From positions 62,001-126,000 of the forward strand of contig CAZEWN010000002.1 of NCBI GenBank assembly GCA_964516135.1: a stretch of 64,000 nt of DNA, read 5' to 3'. The stretch comes from 34-65-8 sp964516135 (GTDB lineage: Bacteria > Pseudomonadota > Alphaproteobacteria > Sphingomonadales > Sphingomonadaceae). Shown piece by piece: positions 7,170 to 16,122 of this stretch (within the stretch, counting starts at the first letter, position 1; every line of letters begins with the position of its first letter). The position numbers and the translations under genes were made by a program. The notes beneath the pieces were generated by a model. It was not told the origin of the DNA. It was given only the letters and a program-made list of their open reading frames with translations, and ran no database searches.

Positions 7170-9110
7170 GTGACGAAGGCAGGCTCTCCCCCCGATCCGC
7201 GCGGCGCGGAGCGTTTCCATGAGGAACGCGCGGCCTATACCGTGTCGTCGGCCACGCCCGATCTCGACGCGGGCCTCGCCGCCATCCGGGAAACGGTAAG
7301 GACGCTAAAGCCGCGCCCCGGTGTTTACCGGATGCTCGATGCGCGCGGCGACGTGCTCTATGTCGGCAAGGCGCGCAGCCTGAAGGCGCGGGTGCCCAAC
7401 TATACGCAGGTGAAGGCGCTCTCCAACCGGCTGAAACGCATGGTCAGCCAGACCCGGGCAATGGAAATCGTCGTCACCGGCTCGGAAGCGGAGGCGCTGC
7501 TGCTCGAGGCGCAGCTGATCAAGCGCTATCGCCCGCCGTTCAACGTGCTGCTGCGCGACGACAAGAGTTTCCCGTTCATCCTGCTGCGAGCCGAGCACGC
7601 CTTTCCCCGCATCATGAAGCATCGCGGCGCGCGGCGGGCCAAGGGCGACTACTACGGCCCCTTCGCCAGCGCCGGGTCGGTCAACACTACGATCAACGCG
7701 CTGCAGAAACTGTTCCTGCTCAGGAGTTGCACCGACAGCTTCTTCGCCCGGCGCGACAGGCCGTGCCTGCTCTACCAGATCAAGCGCTGCTCCGCGCCCT
7801 GCGTAGGCCGGATCGACGAACTTGGCTATGCCTCGCTGGTCCGCGAGGCGAAGGATTTCCTCGGCGGCAAGTCGGGCGCGGTCCAGGCCAAGATCGAGAA
7901 ACAGATGGCGGCGGCGGCGGAGAACCTTGATTTCGAGACCGCCGCGATGCTGCGCGATCGGCTGCGCGCGGCGACTTTCATCCAGGGCAGCCAGGCGATA
8001 AACGCCAGCGGCGTGGGCGATGCGGATGTGTTCGCGCTGGCCAGCAAAGGGGGCCAAGTCGGCGTGCAGGCGTTCTTCGTGCGCGGCGGACAAAACTGGG
8101 GCCACCGCGCCTTTTTCCCGGCGCATACTGCCGAGGTAGACGACGACCAGGTGCTCGCCGACGTGTTGCTGCAATTCTACGAGGAAGTGCCGCCGCCGCG
8201 CACGATCCTGGTCGACCGCGAGCTGCCCGAACAGGATTTGATCGCCGAGGCATTGTGCGCCAAGGCTGGGCACCGGGTCGAAATTTCCGTCCCCCAGCGC
8301 GGCACCCGGCGCAAGCTGATGGGCCAAGCCCAGCGCAACGCGACCGAGGCACTCGAGCGGCGAATGGCGGAAAGCGGGACCAAGGCGCGCGTGTTCCGTG
8401 AAATGGCGGAATTCCTTGAACTACCCGAACCGCCGCGCCGGATCGAAATCTACGATAACAGCCATATCCAGGGCACAAAGGCCGTGGGCGCGATGGTGGT
8501 CGCCGGGCCGGACGGGTTCGAGAAAGGCCAATATCGCAAGTTCAACATCAAGACCGCGCAGGGGAATGACGACTTTGGCATGATGCGCGAGGTGATCGGG
8601 CGGCGGTTCGCCCGCGCGATGGAGGATGACCCCGACCGCGAACAGGCGGGCGTGGTCTGGCCCGATCTCGTCCTCATCGACGGCGGAAAGGGCCAGATGT
8701 CCGCCGTGCGCGACACGCTGGAGGAACTCGGCATCGAGGATGTGCCGGTGATCGCCATCGCCAAGGGGCCGCACCACGGGCGGGAAGGGCGCGAGGTGTT
8801 TCACTTCCCCGATGGACGCGAGAAGACGCTGCCGGTCAATTCGCCGGTGCTGTTCCACCTGCAGAACCTGCGTGACGAGGTGCACCGCTTCGCCATCGGC
8901 GCACACCGCGCCAAGCGCAGCCGGGCGATCAGCGCCTCGCCGCTCGACGAAATCCCCGGCATCGGCCCGTCACGCAAACGCGCGTTGCTGCTCCACTTCG
9001 GCACCGCCAGCAAAGTCCGCGCTGCCGCCCTGGAAGATCTGATGCGCGCCCCCGGCGTCAGCGAGCGGGTGGCGCGACAGATCTACGACTTCTATCATGC
9101 GGGCGGCTAG
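7170..9110 (+). CDS. uvrC: UvrABC system protein C (excinuclease subunit C)
   Basis: A 646-aa protein of full UvrC length. In order it shows the GIY-YIG nuclease (GVY at residue 51, then LYVGKARSLKAR), a Cys-containing stretch (RPCLLYQIKRCSAPCVGRI), the UVR motif that contacts UvrB (about residues 241-275), the RNase-H-like endonuclease domain (EIYDNSHIQGTKAVGAMVV, then LVLIDGGKGQ), and C-terminal helix-hairpin-helix motifs (IPGIGPSRKRALLLHFG). It makes the 3' and 5' incisions in nucleotide excision repair. The GTG start at 7170 lies four bases after the yoeB stop. A strong hairpin follows the gene. Confidence 0.97.
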   Translation: MTKAGSPPDPRGAERFHEERAAYTVSSATPDLDAGLAAIRETVRTLKPRPGVYRMLDARGDVLYVGKARSLKARVPNYTQVKALSNRLKRMVSQTRAMEIVVTGSEAEALLLEAQLIKRYRPPFNVLLRDDKSFPFILLRAEHAFPRIMKHRGARRAKGDYYGPFASAGSVNTTINALQKLFLLRSCTDSFFARRDRPCLLYQIKRCSAPCVGRIDELGYASLVREAKDFLGGKSGAVQAKIEKQMAAAAENLDFETAAMLRDRLRAATFIQGSQAINASGVGDADVFALASKGGQVGVQAFFVRGGQNWGHRAFFPAHTAEVDDDQVLADVLLQFYEEVPPPRTILVDRELPEQDLIAEALCAKAGHRVEISVPQRGTRRKLMGQAQRNATEALERRMAESGTKARVFREMAEFLELPEPPRRIEIYDNSHIQGTKAVGAMVVAGPDGFEKGQYRKFNIKTAQGNDDFGMMREVIGRRFARAMEDDPDREQAGVVWPDLVLIDGGKGQMSAVRDTLEELGIEDVPVIAIAKGPHHGREGREVFHFPDGREKTLPVNSPVLFHLQNLRDEVHRFAIGAHRAKRSRAISASPLDEIPGIGPSRKRALLLHFGTASKVRAAALEDLMRAPGVSERVARQIYDFYHAGG

Positions 9111-9124
9111 CTGGGGGGCGTAAA

Positions 9125-9153
9125 GGGGCGGCGGTGCGCTGCGCCGCCGCCCC
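9125..9153. terminator. Convergent terminator hairpin between uvrC and the host-attachment gene
   Basis: The arms GGGGCGGCGG (9125-9134) and CCGCCGCCCC (9144-9153) are perfectly complementary around a 9-base loop, and GTTTC follows on the plus strand. It lies between two convergent genes and could terminate both. The T-run is short. Confidence 0.7.
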
Positions 9154-9164
9154 GTTTCGGCTCT

Positions 9165-9572
9165 TCAGGCGGCGATGATTGCCTGCTCGATTTCCGGCAC
9201 CGGACGCCCGGTCAGCGCCTTGGCCACTTCGCCCACCAGTCGTTCTTCCAGCGCCTTGTGATAGTGGCGCCGCAATTCGCCCAACGACCGCTTGTCCGCC
9301 ACGACCACAAGCTTGTCGATCGTGTTCGACAGAACGGCGTGGTTGAGCCAGTCCGCCGCCGCCGCGACATGCGCGGCTTCGTCCAAATCGTTGCCCGCAT
9401 CCTGCGCCGTGGTGATAGAATGGCGCAGCTTGCCTTGGCTGCGGTTCGAAGGCGAAAGGTCGGGATGCGTGGGCGAACCAATATCGGGGTGCACCGCGTC
9501 ATCGCCATTGCGGAACAGGAGAAAGCGCGCACCGTCGATCACGGCGATATGCGCGCCTGGGGGTATCTGCAT
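9165..9572 (-). CDS. Host attachment family protein (PF10116-type)
   Basis: A 135-aa protein resembling the Host_attach family (PF10116), annotated by homology as needed for attachment to host cells. Visible family features are the N-terminal strand IPPGAHIAVIDGARFLLFRN, the acidic HPDL segment, and the C-terminal LVVVADKRSLGELRRHYHK, which looks like an eRF1/baeRF-type alpha-beta core. The biochemical role is not known. It is the last gene of a three-gene operon that begins with a 68-aa protein and an HPF-like protein behind an EcfG-like promoter, so a stress-related function is more likely than literal host attachment. It lies 26 bases after the preceding stop. Confidence 0.75.
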   Translation of the reverse strand: MQIPPGAHIAVIDGARFLLFRNGDDAVHPDIGSPTHPDLSPSNRSQGKLRHSITTAQDAGNDLDEAAHVAAAADWLNHAVLSNTIDKLVVVADKRSLGELRRHYHKALEERLVGEVAKALTGRPVPEIEQAIIAA

Positions 9573-9598
9573 GGATAAACTCCGTTTTTCGTTATCGT

Positions 9599-9922
9599 TC
9601 AGGCGCGGTGCCGGTCGGCCTTGCCGAAGACGCTGTCCAGCCGGTTCACCAAGGTCCCAAGCGCGGCGTTGACCGCCTGCATCGGCTCCCTCGCACGTTC
9701 GGTCACGACAATCGGTGCGCCGTTGGCGGGGCGCGCCTCAAGTTGCGCCTCGATGCCTTGAGCACCGTTGGTCGTGCCGTCGACATCGCGGACATGGACC
9801 TCGATCCGCGTGAGGCGCCCGCCGAAACGGTTATCGAGCCGCTCGGTCAACCGTTCCTCCACGCCGCTGGCAAACTCGGCGCCCAGATCGGTGGCATTGT
9901 CGGAGTTGAATCGAACCTCCAT
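9599..9922 (-). CDS. HPF/RaiA-like ribosome-associated protein (S30AE domain)
   Basis: A 107-aa protein whose beta-alpha-beta pattern (EVRFNSDNATDLGAEFASGV, then RLTRIEVHVRDVDG, then GIEAQLEARP, then a long Arg/Glu helix) resembles S30AE-domain hibernation factors, which bind the 30S decoding centre and silence ribosomes. It lacks the long C-terminal dimerisation domain of long HPF. The ATG at 9920-9922 is one base from the upstream gene's stop, so the genes are co-translated. Its position behind an EcfG-type promoter fits stress-induced ribosome protection. Similarity is by pattern rather than strong motifs, so the name is moderately secure. Confidence 0.65.
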   Translation of the reverse strand: MEVRFNSDNATDLGAEFASGVEERLTERLDNRFGGRLTRIEVHVRDVDGTTNGAQGIEAQLEARPANGAPIVVTERAREPMQAVNAALGTLVNRLDSVFGKADRHRA

Positions 9923-9923
9923 C

Positions 9924-10130
9924 TCAACGCACCTTCCGGCTGCGTTCGAGCACGGGGCGCTGCCCCTCGGCATCGAGCGAACCGCGCGCGGCGTGTTCGT
10001 CGGCGGTATGCTCGGACATGCCCTCGCCGGATGTATCCTCTTGCCGCTCAAGCCATTCGCGCGGCTTGGCGCCCTCCTTTTTCAGCTTCTCTGCTTTCTC
10101 GGCGATGTCGCGCTGGGTGGTATCGGCCAT
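9924..10130 (-). CDS. Small charged protein of unknown function (68 aa)
   Basis: A 68-aa, highly charged hydrophilic protein (MADTTQRDIAEKAEKLKKEG, then AKPREWLERQEDTSGEGMSE) with no membrane segment or recognisable domain. It looks mostly helical or disordered, like many small general-stress proteins. The ATG at 10128-10130 is preferred over upstream codons because it lies about 30 bases after a GGAAC-N17-CGTT promoter and gives a natural N-terminus. It is separated by one base from the HPF-like gene and heads that operon. I do not recognise a family. Confidence 0.7.
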   Translation of the reverse strand: MADTTQRDIAEKAEKLKKEGAKPREWLERQEDTSGEGMSEHTADEHAARGSLDAEGQRPVLERSRKVR

Positions 10131-10163
10131 GAGGTTCCTCGTGTGGTTGATGTATGCCCAACC

Positions 10164-10189
10164 AACGGGCCGCACCTGCGCGGGGTTCC
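10164..10189 (-). promoter_or_regulatory. EcfG-type general stress response promoter
   Basis: On the minus strand GGAAC (10189-10185) and CGTT (10167-10164) are separated by 17 bases, an exact match to the alphaproteobacterial EcfG promoter pattern GGAAC-N16/17-CGTT. A start site near 10157 would give a leader of about 27 bases to the 68-aa gene. Confidence 0.65.
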
Positions 10190-10407
10190 GGATTTTCGGT
10201 GGTGGCTAGCTGGAGGTGCCCCGCGCCGGGCGAGCAAATGATTTTCCTACCCGCCTGCCGCTCGCTAGCGTCCTCTCCCAGCCCACTGGCAGGCCTTCGA
10301 CATGCGTTTCCACCCCCCGATTATTGCCCGAAACAAAAGCCACACCTTGCGGCTGCCTCGATCGAGGAAAGTCACACTTTTTCAATCGGGGCGGAGCGTG
10401 ACAGGGC

Positions 10408-12195
10408 TCAAGGTTTCTTGCGGAACCCCGGCTTGCCGCGGTGAGGCTTGCCTGCGGGCTTGCCGCCACCGGTGCGCGCTGGATGGGGCTTGCCCTTCCA
10501 CGGGCCGCCGCCCGGCTTCCCGCGCGGGGTTGGGGCGACAGCGTTCGAGCGTCCCTCCCGCCGGTTGGTGCGCGCGGTGTCACGCGGGGGCTGGTCGGTC
10601 TGCTCAATATGGAGCGCGTCCTGTTCGTCCTCTTCGCTTGCGGTTCGGGCGATGGCTTCGGCGAAGCGGGCGGCAATCGGGCGGGGAACCTGGAAGTGCG
10701 TCTCGTTCGGGCCGATCCGGATCGCGCCGATCTCGTTGCGGGTTACATGGCCGCGGCGGCACAGCAACGGCAACAGCCAGCGCGGCTCGGCGTTCTGGCG
10801 GCGGCCGATATCAATGCGGAACCACACCGTGTCGTCGAAGCCGGGGCGGTGGCGTTCGGCCCGCGCGGCATCGCGCGCCTCGGGCGTGTTGGCCATCAAT
10901 TCCTCGGGCTGCGGCATTGCGGCCCGGTGCGCCCGGACAAGCGCAGCGGCAATATCCTGCGCTGGGCGCTCCGCCATCAGCCGTTCGGCAAGCGCAAGGT
11001 CTTCCTCGTCGAATTCCGCGGGGGCGAGCAACACTTCGAGCAGCCGTTCCTGGTCCTTGGCGCGAATCTGTTCCGGCGTGGGCGCCTCGGTCCATTCGGC
11101 CGCGATCCGCGCGCCGCGCAACATGGCGTCGACCCGCTTGCGACGGTTGAACGGCACGATCAGCGCGGCGGTGCCCTTCTTGCCCGCGCGGCCAGTGCGG
11201 CCCGAACGGTGCTGGAGCGTCTCGGCATCCCGCGGGATCTCGACGTGGATGACGAGGCTGAGGGTCGGCAGGTCGATGCCGCGCGCGGCCACGTCTGTCG
11301 CGACGCACACGCGCACACGCCGGTCGCGCAATGCCTGCAGCGCCTGGTTGCGTTCGGATTGCGAATGCTCGCCCGAGAGCGCAACGACCGCGAAGCCGCG
11401 TTCCTGCAGTGTGGCATGGAGGTGGCGCACGTTGTCGCGGGTGGCGCAAAACAGGATGGCGGTCTCCGCCTCGTGGAAGCGCAGGAGGTTGACCACGGCC
11501 CGCTCGATCTCGTTGGGAGCAACGGTCACGGCCTGGTACGTGATATCGCCGTGCCCGCGATCCTCGCCCGTCAACGAGAGGCGCAGGGCGTCGGTCTGGT
11601 ATCGCTGGGCAAGCGCAACGATCGGCCGCGGCATCGTGGCGGAGAACAGCAAGGTGCGGCGCGTTTCGGGCGCCGCATCGAGGATCGCTTCGAGATCGTC
11701 GCGGAAGCCCATGTCGAGCATCTCGTCCGCCTCGTCGAGGACGACCCCAATCAGGCCCGAAAGATCCAGCGCACCGCGTTCCAGGTGGTCGCGCAGGCGC
11801 CCCGGTGTGCCGACGACGATCGCCGGACCGCCGCGCAGGTTGCGGCGTTCCTTGCTCGCGTCCATTCCGCCCACGCAGGTGGCGATCCGGATGCCTGCGC
11901 CTGCATACAGCCAGCCAAGTTCGCGGCTGACCTGTAGTGCCAGTTCGCGCGTGGGCGCGACCACCAGCGCCAGCGGACGTTCGACAAGCGGCATGGGGCC
12001 GGTTTCGGCCAGCAGCGCCTCGGCCAGGGCAAGGCCGAATGCGACAGTCTTGCCCGATCCGGTCTGGGCAGAGACGATAAGATCCCGCCCCCGCGCCTCC
12101 GGAGCAATGACGGCAGCCTGCACCGGAGTGAAATCGGCGTAACCGCGCGCGGCGAACGCCTCGGCGATCGGAGGTGGTAACTGTTCGGGCGACAT
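10408..12195 (-). CDS. DEAD-box RNA helicase with C-terminal RNA-binding domain
   Basis: A 595-aa protein with the complete DEAD-box set: Q motif (FTPVQAAV), Walker A AQTGSGKT at 43-50, PTRELA, TPGRL, DEAD followed by EMLDMGF, SAT, ARGID and HRSGRTGRAG. After the two RecA domains comes an RNA-binding region resembling the DbpA/CsdA RRM-like domain (WFRIDIGRRQNAEPRWLLPL, then IGAIRIGPNETHFQVP), and then a basic Gly/Pro/Lys tail. It unwinds RNA with ATP, probably in ribosome assembly or cold adaptation. The symbol dbpA or deaD cannot be decided by eye. The gene is monocistronic, divergent from the GT4 gene and downstream of no close neighbour. Confidence 0.93.
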   Translation of the reverse strand: MSPEQLPPPIAEAFAARGYADFTPVQAAVIAPEARGRDLIVSAQTGSGKTVAFGLALAEALLAETGPMPLVERPLALVVAPTRELALQVSRELGWLYAGAGIRIATCVGGMDASKERRNLRGGPAIVVGTPGRLRDHLERGALDLSGLIGVVLDEADEMLDMGFRDDLEAILDAAPETRRTLLFSATMPRPIVALAQRYQTDALRLSLTGEDRGHGDITYQAVTVAPNEIERAVVNLLRFHEAETAILFCATRDNVRHLHATLQERGFAVVALSGEHSQSERNQALQALRDRRVRVCVATDVAARGIDLPTLSLVIHVEIPRDAETLQHRSGRTGRAGKKGTAALIVPFNRRKRVDAMLRGARIAAEWTEAPTPEQIRAKDQERLLEVLLAPAEFDEEDLALAERLMAERPAQDIAAALVRAHRAAMPQPEELMANTPEARDAARAERHRPGFDDTVWFRIDIGRRQNAEPRWLLPLLCRRGHVTRNEIGAIRIGPNETHFQVPRPIAARFAEAIARTASEEDEQDALHIEQTDQPPRDTARTNRREGRSNAVAPTPRGKPGGGPWKGKPHPARTGGGKPAGKPHRGKPGFRKKP

Positions 12196-12512
12196 GCGAA
12201 CTCACTGAGGTAAAGGGGATCACGGCCAGACAATGGCGCGCGAGTGCCCAAGCGATAGAGAGGGGGCCGACACGGCGCGGCGGACGCCGCGCGTTGGCGA
12301 ATGGCGGGCCGTTACACGATCATCGGGCGCTTGGCGCGGAAAATCGTCCCGAGCTCTCTCTTGGCACATTGCGGACCGAACGGGTCACCGCCTGGGCGGG
12401 GCGGAATATCGCATGGATTCAGGGAACAAGCGGAAATTATGCTGCAACGCAGCGGAACCAAATGACCCCGGTGTTCATTTTGGAGACAGCATCATCACGC
12501 GCGGAAACTGTC
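12196..12512. other. Intergenic region between helicase and GT4 genes
   Basis: About 317 bases separate the two divergent starts (266 if GT4 starts at the alternative ATG 12462). It must hold both promoters but I see no convincing -35/-10 pair. A short GC hairpin (CGCGGCG-GA-CGCCGCG) lies near 12270-12290. There is no tRNA and no convincing small gene. Confidence 0.4.
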
Positions 12513-14858
12513 ATGGATATCAACGAAAGCCGAATTAGCCGCGATCTGACCGGAGCGGATGGCGCGACCGCTTCAGTGTTCGATACCTGGATCGACGATC
12601 GACCGGCTATCTGCAAACTTGTCCTGGTAGGGACTTATACCCCGCGAAAATGCGGTATCGCCACTTTCACCAGTGACGTCGAAGAACAGCTTCGGCTTCA
12701 TCGCCCGGAAATTTCAACCGAAGTGTATGCCCTCGATGATCCGCGTCGGGGACTCCGTTATGCCGCCGATATCAGGACCATTTCGGTGGATGACCGGCAG
12801 GCATACCGGGATGCCGCGGCTCGGATCAATGCGAGCGGCGCCGATGTCGTTTGGCTACAGCACGAGTATGGTATCTTCGGGGGCGAGGACGGCGCCATGG
12901 TGCTCGACTTCGTCGACCGGCTTGCGCTCCCGCTCATCCTGACGCTTCACACCGTCTTGGAACGACCGAACAAATCACAGCACGCTATCCTCGATCGGCT
13001 CATCGCACGGGCGTCTCGCATCATGGTGATGTCCCGGCATTCGATCGGCCTCTTGCAGTCAGTCTACAACGTTCCTGCGGAACGCATTGTCTTGATCGAG
13101 CATGGGGCGCCTGACCGCCCGTTCGGAAACGCTGGTCAGGCGAAAGCCCGCCTCGGATTGACGGGGAAGCATGTGTTGATGACGTTCGGTTTGATTGGTC
13201 CGGGCAAGGGACTGGAAACCGCGATCGAGGCATTACCCCGCATAGTCGCCCGACAGCCCGACACAGTCTACCGGATTGTGGGCGCCACCCACCCGGAACT
13301 GTTGGCGCGGGAGGGGGAGGCCTATCGCGAGAAGCTGATCGCTCTGGCTGACCGGCTCGGTGTGCGCGATCACGTTGTGTGGGAGGATCGCTTCCTCGAT
13401 ACCACGGAGTTGCTCGAACAGATCGAGGGGTGCGACATCTATCTCACCCCTTATCCCAATCTCCAGCAATCGACGTCAGGCACACTGAGCTACGCAGTGG
13501 CATTGGGCCGGGTGGTGGTGTCCAGCCCTTATGTTCACGCACGCGAGCTGCTTGCCGACGGCGTGGGAGTGCTGGTGGACCCGCTCGATCCTGCCGGGCT
13601 GGCCGAAAGCGTGATCGCATTGCTGGAAGACCCCGATAGCCTTGCCACAATGCAGCGACGCGCCTGGGAACGCGGCCGGGCGACGATCTGGCCACACTTC
13701 GCCAGCGCATCCGCCGCGCTGGTCGAAAGCGTGCTGCCCGCTTCCCGCAAGCTTACCGCTACCTTCGTCATGCCGTCGACAAACGCCGTTTTCGCGATGA
13801 GCGATGGAACCGGGATGCTGCAACACGCCATCGGTCCGGTGGGCGATCGAAGGCATGGCTACTGTTTGGATGACAATGCCCGTGCGCTTATGCTCATGCA
13901 CCGGCTCGACAGCGACGATGCCTGCCGGTGGGCGCTAACTTACGCGGCCTTCATCCAGCACGCCTGGAATGATGACACTCGCACGTTTCGCAATTTCATG
14001 AACTTCGATCGCACCTGGTGCGAAGAAGCGGGATCGGAGGATTCGAACGGACGCGCGATCTGGGCACTGGGCGATTGCGCCGCGCGTGCTTGCGATCACG
14101 GCCTGCGTCACTGGGCGGCAGACCTGTTCGACAAGGTGTTGCCTGATATCGCCCGGTTTGACAGCCCCCGCACCCTGGCCTTCCTGATCTTTGGTTGCGC
14201 CGAACGGCTGGCAGCCGATCCGGAGCATGTCGGCGCGCGTGAGACACTCGCGCAGGCGGCTGCCCGGTTACAATGGCTGCTTGACGTGTCGCGTCGCCCG
14301 GCGTGGACTTGGTTCGAGGCGGTATTGGGATACGATAACCCTCGCTTGTCGGAGGCGCTGCTGCGCGCGGGAGAAGCTCTGGGCCGGCACGATCTGATAT
14401 CCGATGGGCTATCCTCCCTGCGCTGGATCGCCGACCGCCAACGAGCGGCGAACGGGCATTTCCGCCCCGTCGGTTCGGACAGTCTGGGACGCGGCGAATT
14501 GCCGCCGTTGCCGTTTGACCAGCAGCCGCTCGAAGCCCAGGCGGCGATCGATGCGGCGGTCGCGGCTCACCGGGTGAGTGGCGATCCCGCATGGGTCGCG
14601 CAAGCTCGCGCCGCATGGGCCTGGTTTATCGGAGGCAATGACCGGGGTGTTGCGCTGGCGGATCCGGAGACGGGGCGTTGTTTCGATGGGCTTACACCGC
14701 GCGGGGTGAATCAAAATTCCGGTGCAGAATCCATTCTGGCCTATCAAATGTCGTATCATGCCATGCTAGCGCTGATCCCTCGCAAAGTTAACTTGCCAGG
14801 AGTTGCCCGTCTTGGACGCGAGAGCGCGGAACGCATTGAGCCCATTGCGTATACTTGA
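12513..14858 (+). CDS. GT4-family glycosyltransferase fused to an (alpha/alpha)6-like domain
   Basis: A 781-aa cytoplasmic protein in two parts. Residues about 25-420 form a GT-B glycosyltransferase of family 4 type: LVGTYTPRKCGIATFTSDVE at the N-terminus, FGLIGPGKGLETAIEALPRI for the donor-binding half, then the STSGTLSYAVALGRVVVSSP region. Residues about 430-781 are helical with repeated Trp/Asp motifs (HGYCLDDNARALMLMHRLDS, then TWFEAVLGYDNPRLSEALLR), reminiscent of six-hairpin glycosidases. The downstream GH130 gene overlaps its 3' end, so the two probably work on one polymer or glycoside. An ATG at 12462 would add 17 residues; both starts have weak GGA-type ribosome sites. The donor and acceptor are unknown. 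Confidence 0.82.
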   Translation: MDINESRISRDLTGADGATASVFDTWIDDRPAICKLVLVGTYTPRKCGIATFTSDVEEQLRLHRPEISTEVYALDDPRRGLRYAADIRTISVDDRQAYRDAAARINASGADVVWLQHEYGIFGGEDGAMVLDFVDRLALPLILTLHTVLERPNKSQHAILDRLIARASRIMVMSRHSIGLLQSVYNVPAERIVLIEHGAPDRPFGNAGQAKARLGLTGKHVLMTFGLIGPGKGLETAIEALPRIVARQPDTVYRIVGATHPELLAREGEAYREKLIALADRLGVRDHVVWEDRFLDTTELLEQIEGCDIYLTPYPNLQQSTSGTLSYAVALGRVVVSSPYVHARELLADGVGVLVDPLDPAGLAESVIALLEDPDSLATMQRRAWERGRATIWPHFASASAALVESVLPASRKLTATFVMPSTNAVFAMSDGTGMLQHAIGPVGDRRHGYCLDDNARALMLMHRLDSDDACRWALTYAAFIQHAWNDDTRTFRNFMNFDRTWCEEAGSEDSNGRAIWALGDCAARACDHGLRHWAADLFDKVLPDIARFDSPRTLAFLIFGCAERLAADPEHVGARETLAQAAARLQWLLDVSRRPAWTWFEAVLGYDNPRLSEALLRAGEALGRHDLISDGLSSLRWIADRQRAANGHFRPVGSDSLGRGELPPLPFDQQPLEAQAAIDAAVAAHRVSGDPAWVAQARAAWAWFIGGNDRGVALADPETGRCFDGLTPRGVNQNSGAESILAYQMSYHAMLALIPRKVNLPGVARLGRESAERIEPIAYT

Positions 14859-16122
14859 CACACGATTGCATGCAGACCCCGGCCGGGTTGTCCTGCGCCC
14901 ATTCCATCTTGGCTGGCAGGCAAAGAACGCGCCAACGGATCGGGCGGCCCGGCTGGTGCATGATATTCTTGCACTCGACGACGACTCCGTCGAGCGGGAA
15001 TACCGCGTGGTGCTCGCTGATTTCGAAGGGCGGCACTGGCAGACGGAACTCATGTTCATGCGCCGGTTTGCCGAGGTGCGAGAAAACCTCCCCTTCGAAT
15101 TGCCGGAACTTTCGCGCACGCGGCAACGCTTGATTGGCGCGTTCTTCTGCCACGAATATACCTATGCTGCGGCGGCGCTGATGAACCCGTCGATCGTTCC
15201 CCATCCCGACCAGAGCGGCATGGATGGCGAAGCGTGCCGCTTCGTCATGAGCCTGCGCGCGGTGGGCGAAGGGCACATCAGCTCGGTCGCCTTTCGCGAA
15301 GGGATCGCTTATCCTGATGGCAATTTCGACCTTTGGCCGCAGGGCGCCTTCGCCACTTCGGTCGAACTGGACGATGCCTCGCTAACCGATGCCGATCGAT
15401 CGGTAATGGTCCACCGGGAGGCCGAGAGCAGCCTCTCGAACACGGTCATCTTTCCGATCACCGAACAGCAGCGCGGCGGACTGGAGGATCTGCGCTTGGT
15501 CCGGTTCGATCATGGCGGCGGGGATTACGAATGGATCGGCACTTACACCGCCTATTCGGGCTCCTCGATCCGTTCCGAACTGCTGCGGACCCGCGATTTC
15601 CGCTGTTTCGAGCTTGCCCCGATTAGCGGCGAGGCGGGCCGCAACAAAGGCATGGCGCTGTTCCCGGAGAAAGTGGGGGGGCGCTACGCCATGCTTGGTC
15701 GGCAGGACGGTAAGAACCTCTACCTCCTTACGTCTGACGACCTGGAACATTGGGACGACGAGGGCGTGCTGCTGATGGAGCCCAAATTTCCATGGGAATT
15801 CATCCAGATCGGCAACTGTGGCAGTCCGATACGCACCGACAAGGGATGGATCGTATTAACCCACGGGGTCGGGGCGATGCGTAAATACTCGCTCGGCTGC
15901 GCCTTGCTCGACCTTGCTGACCCGTCGCGTGTGATCGGTCGCACGGCGGAGCCGATCCTCACCGCCGTCGACGACGAGCGCGAGGGGTACGTGCCCAACG
16001 TCATCTACACCTGCGGCGCGTTGCAGGTGGAAGATCGCCTGCTGATCCCATACGGTATCTCCGACAGCGCGGTCGGTTTCGCGACGATCGAAACCAAAAC
16101 ATTGCTCGACCTGATGCGCTAG
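14812..16122 (+). CDS. GH130-family glycoside phosphorylase/hydrolase
   Basis: A protein of about 436 aa of the GH130 five-bladed propeller family (beta-mannoside phosphorylases and relatives). Visible family features are the AAALMNPSIVPHPD segment, EDLRLVRF (the EDPR-like catalytic region), YTAYSGSSIRSELL and the C-terminal PYGISDSAVGFATIE. Known members phosphorolyse beta-1,4- or beta-1,2-mannosides. The TTG at 14812 is preferred: AGGAG at 14798-14802 is nine bases before it, whereas a TTG at 14803 abuts the ribosome site. The gene overlaps the GT4 gene by 47 bases. No signal peptide, so it acts in the cytoplasm. Its stop overlaps the convergent tesB stop. Confidence 0.85.
   Translation: MDARARNALSPLRILDTRLHADPGRVVLRPFHLGWQAKNAPTDRAARLVHDILALDDDSVEREYRVVLADFEGRHWQTELMFMRRFAEVRENLPFELPELSRTRQRLIGAFFCHEYTYAAAALMNPSIVPHPDQSGMDGEACRFVMSLRAVGEGHISSVAFREGIAYPDGNFDLWPQGAFATSVELDDASLTDADRSVMVHREAESSLSNTVIFPITEQQRGGLEDLRLVRFDHGGGDYEWIGTYTAYSGSSIRSELLRTRDFRCFELAPISGEAGRNKGMALFPEKVGGRYAMLGRQDGKNLYLLTSDDLEHWDDEGVLLMEPKFPWEFIQIGNCGSPIRTDKGWIVLTHGVGAMRKYSLGCALLDLADPSRVIGRTAEPILTAVDDEREGYVPNVIYTCGALQVEDRLLIPYGISDSAVGFATIETKTLLDLMR

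Noticed and set aside
10354..10365. The palindrome CCTCGATCGAGG downstream of the helicase gene as a terminator
   Set aside because: No loop of usable size and no T-run in the helicase direction; likely chance.
10441..12142. Two long plus-strand open frames (about 498 and 564 codons) opposite the DEAD-box helicase
   Set aside because: They mirror the helicase codon pattern, have Arg/Ala/Ser-rich composition and no recognisable domain.
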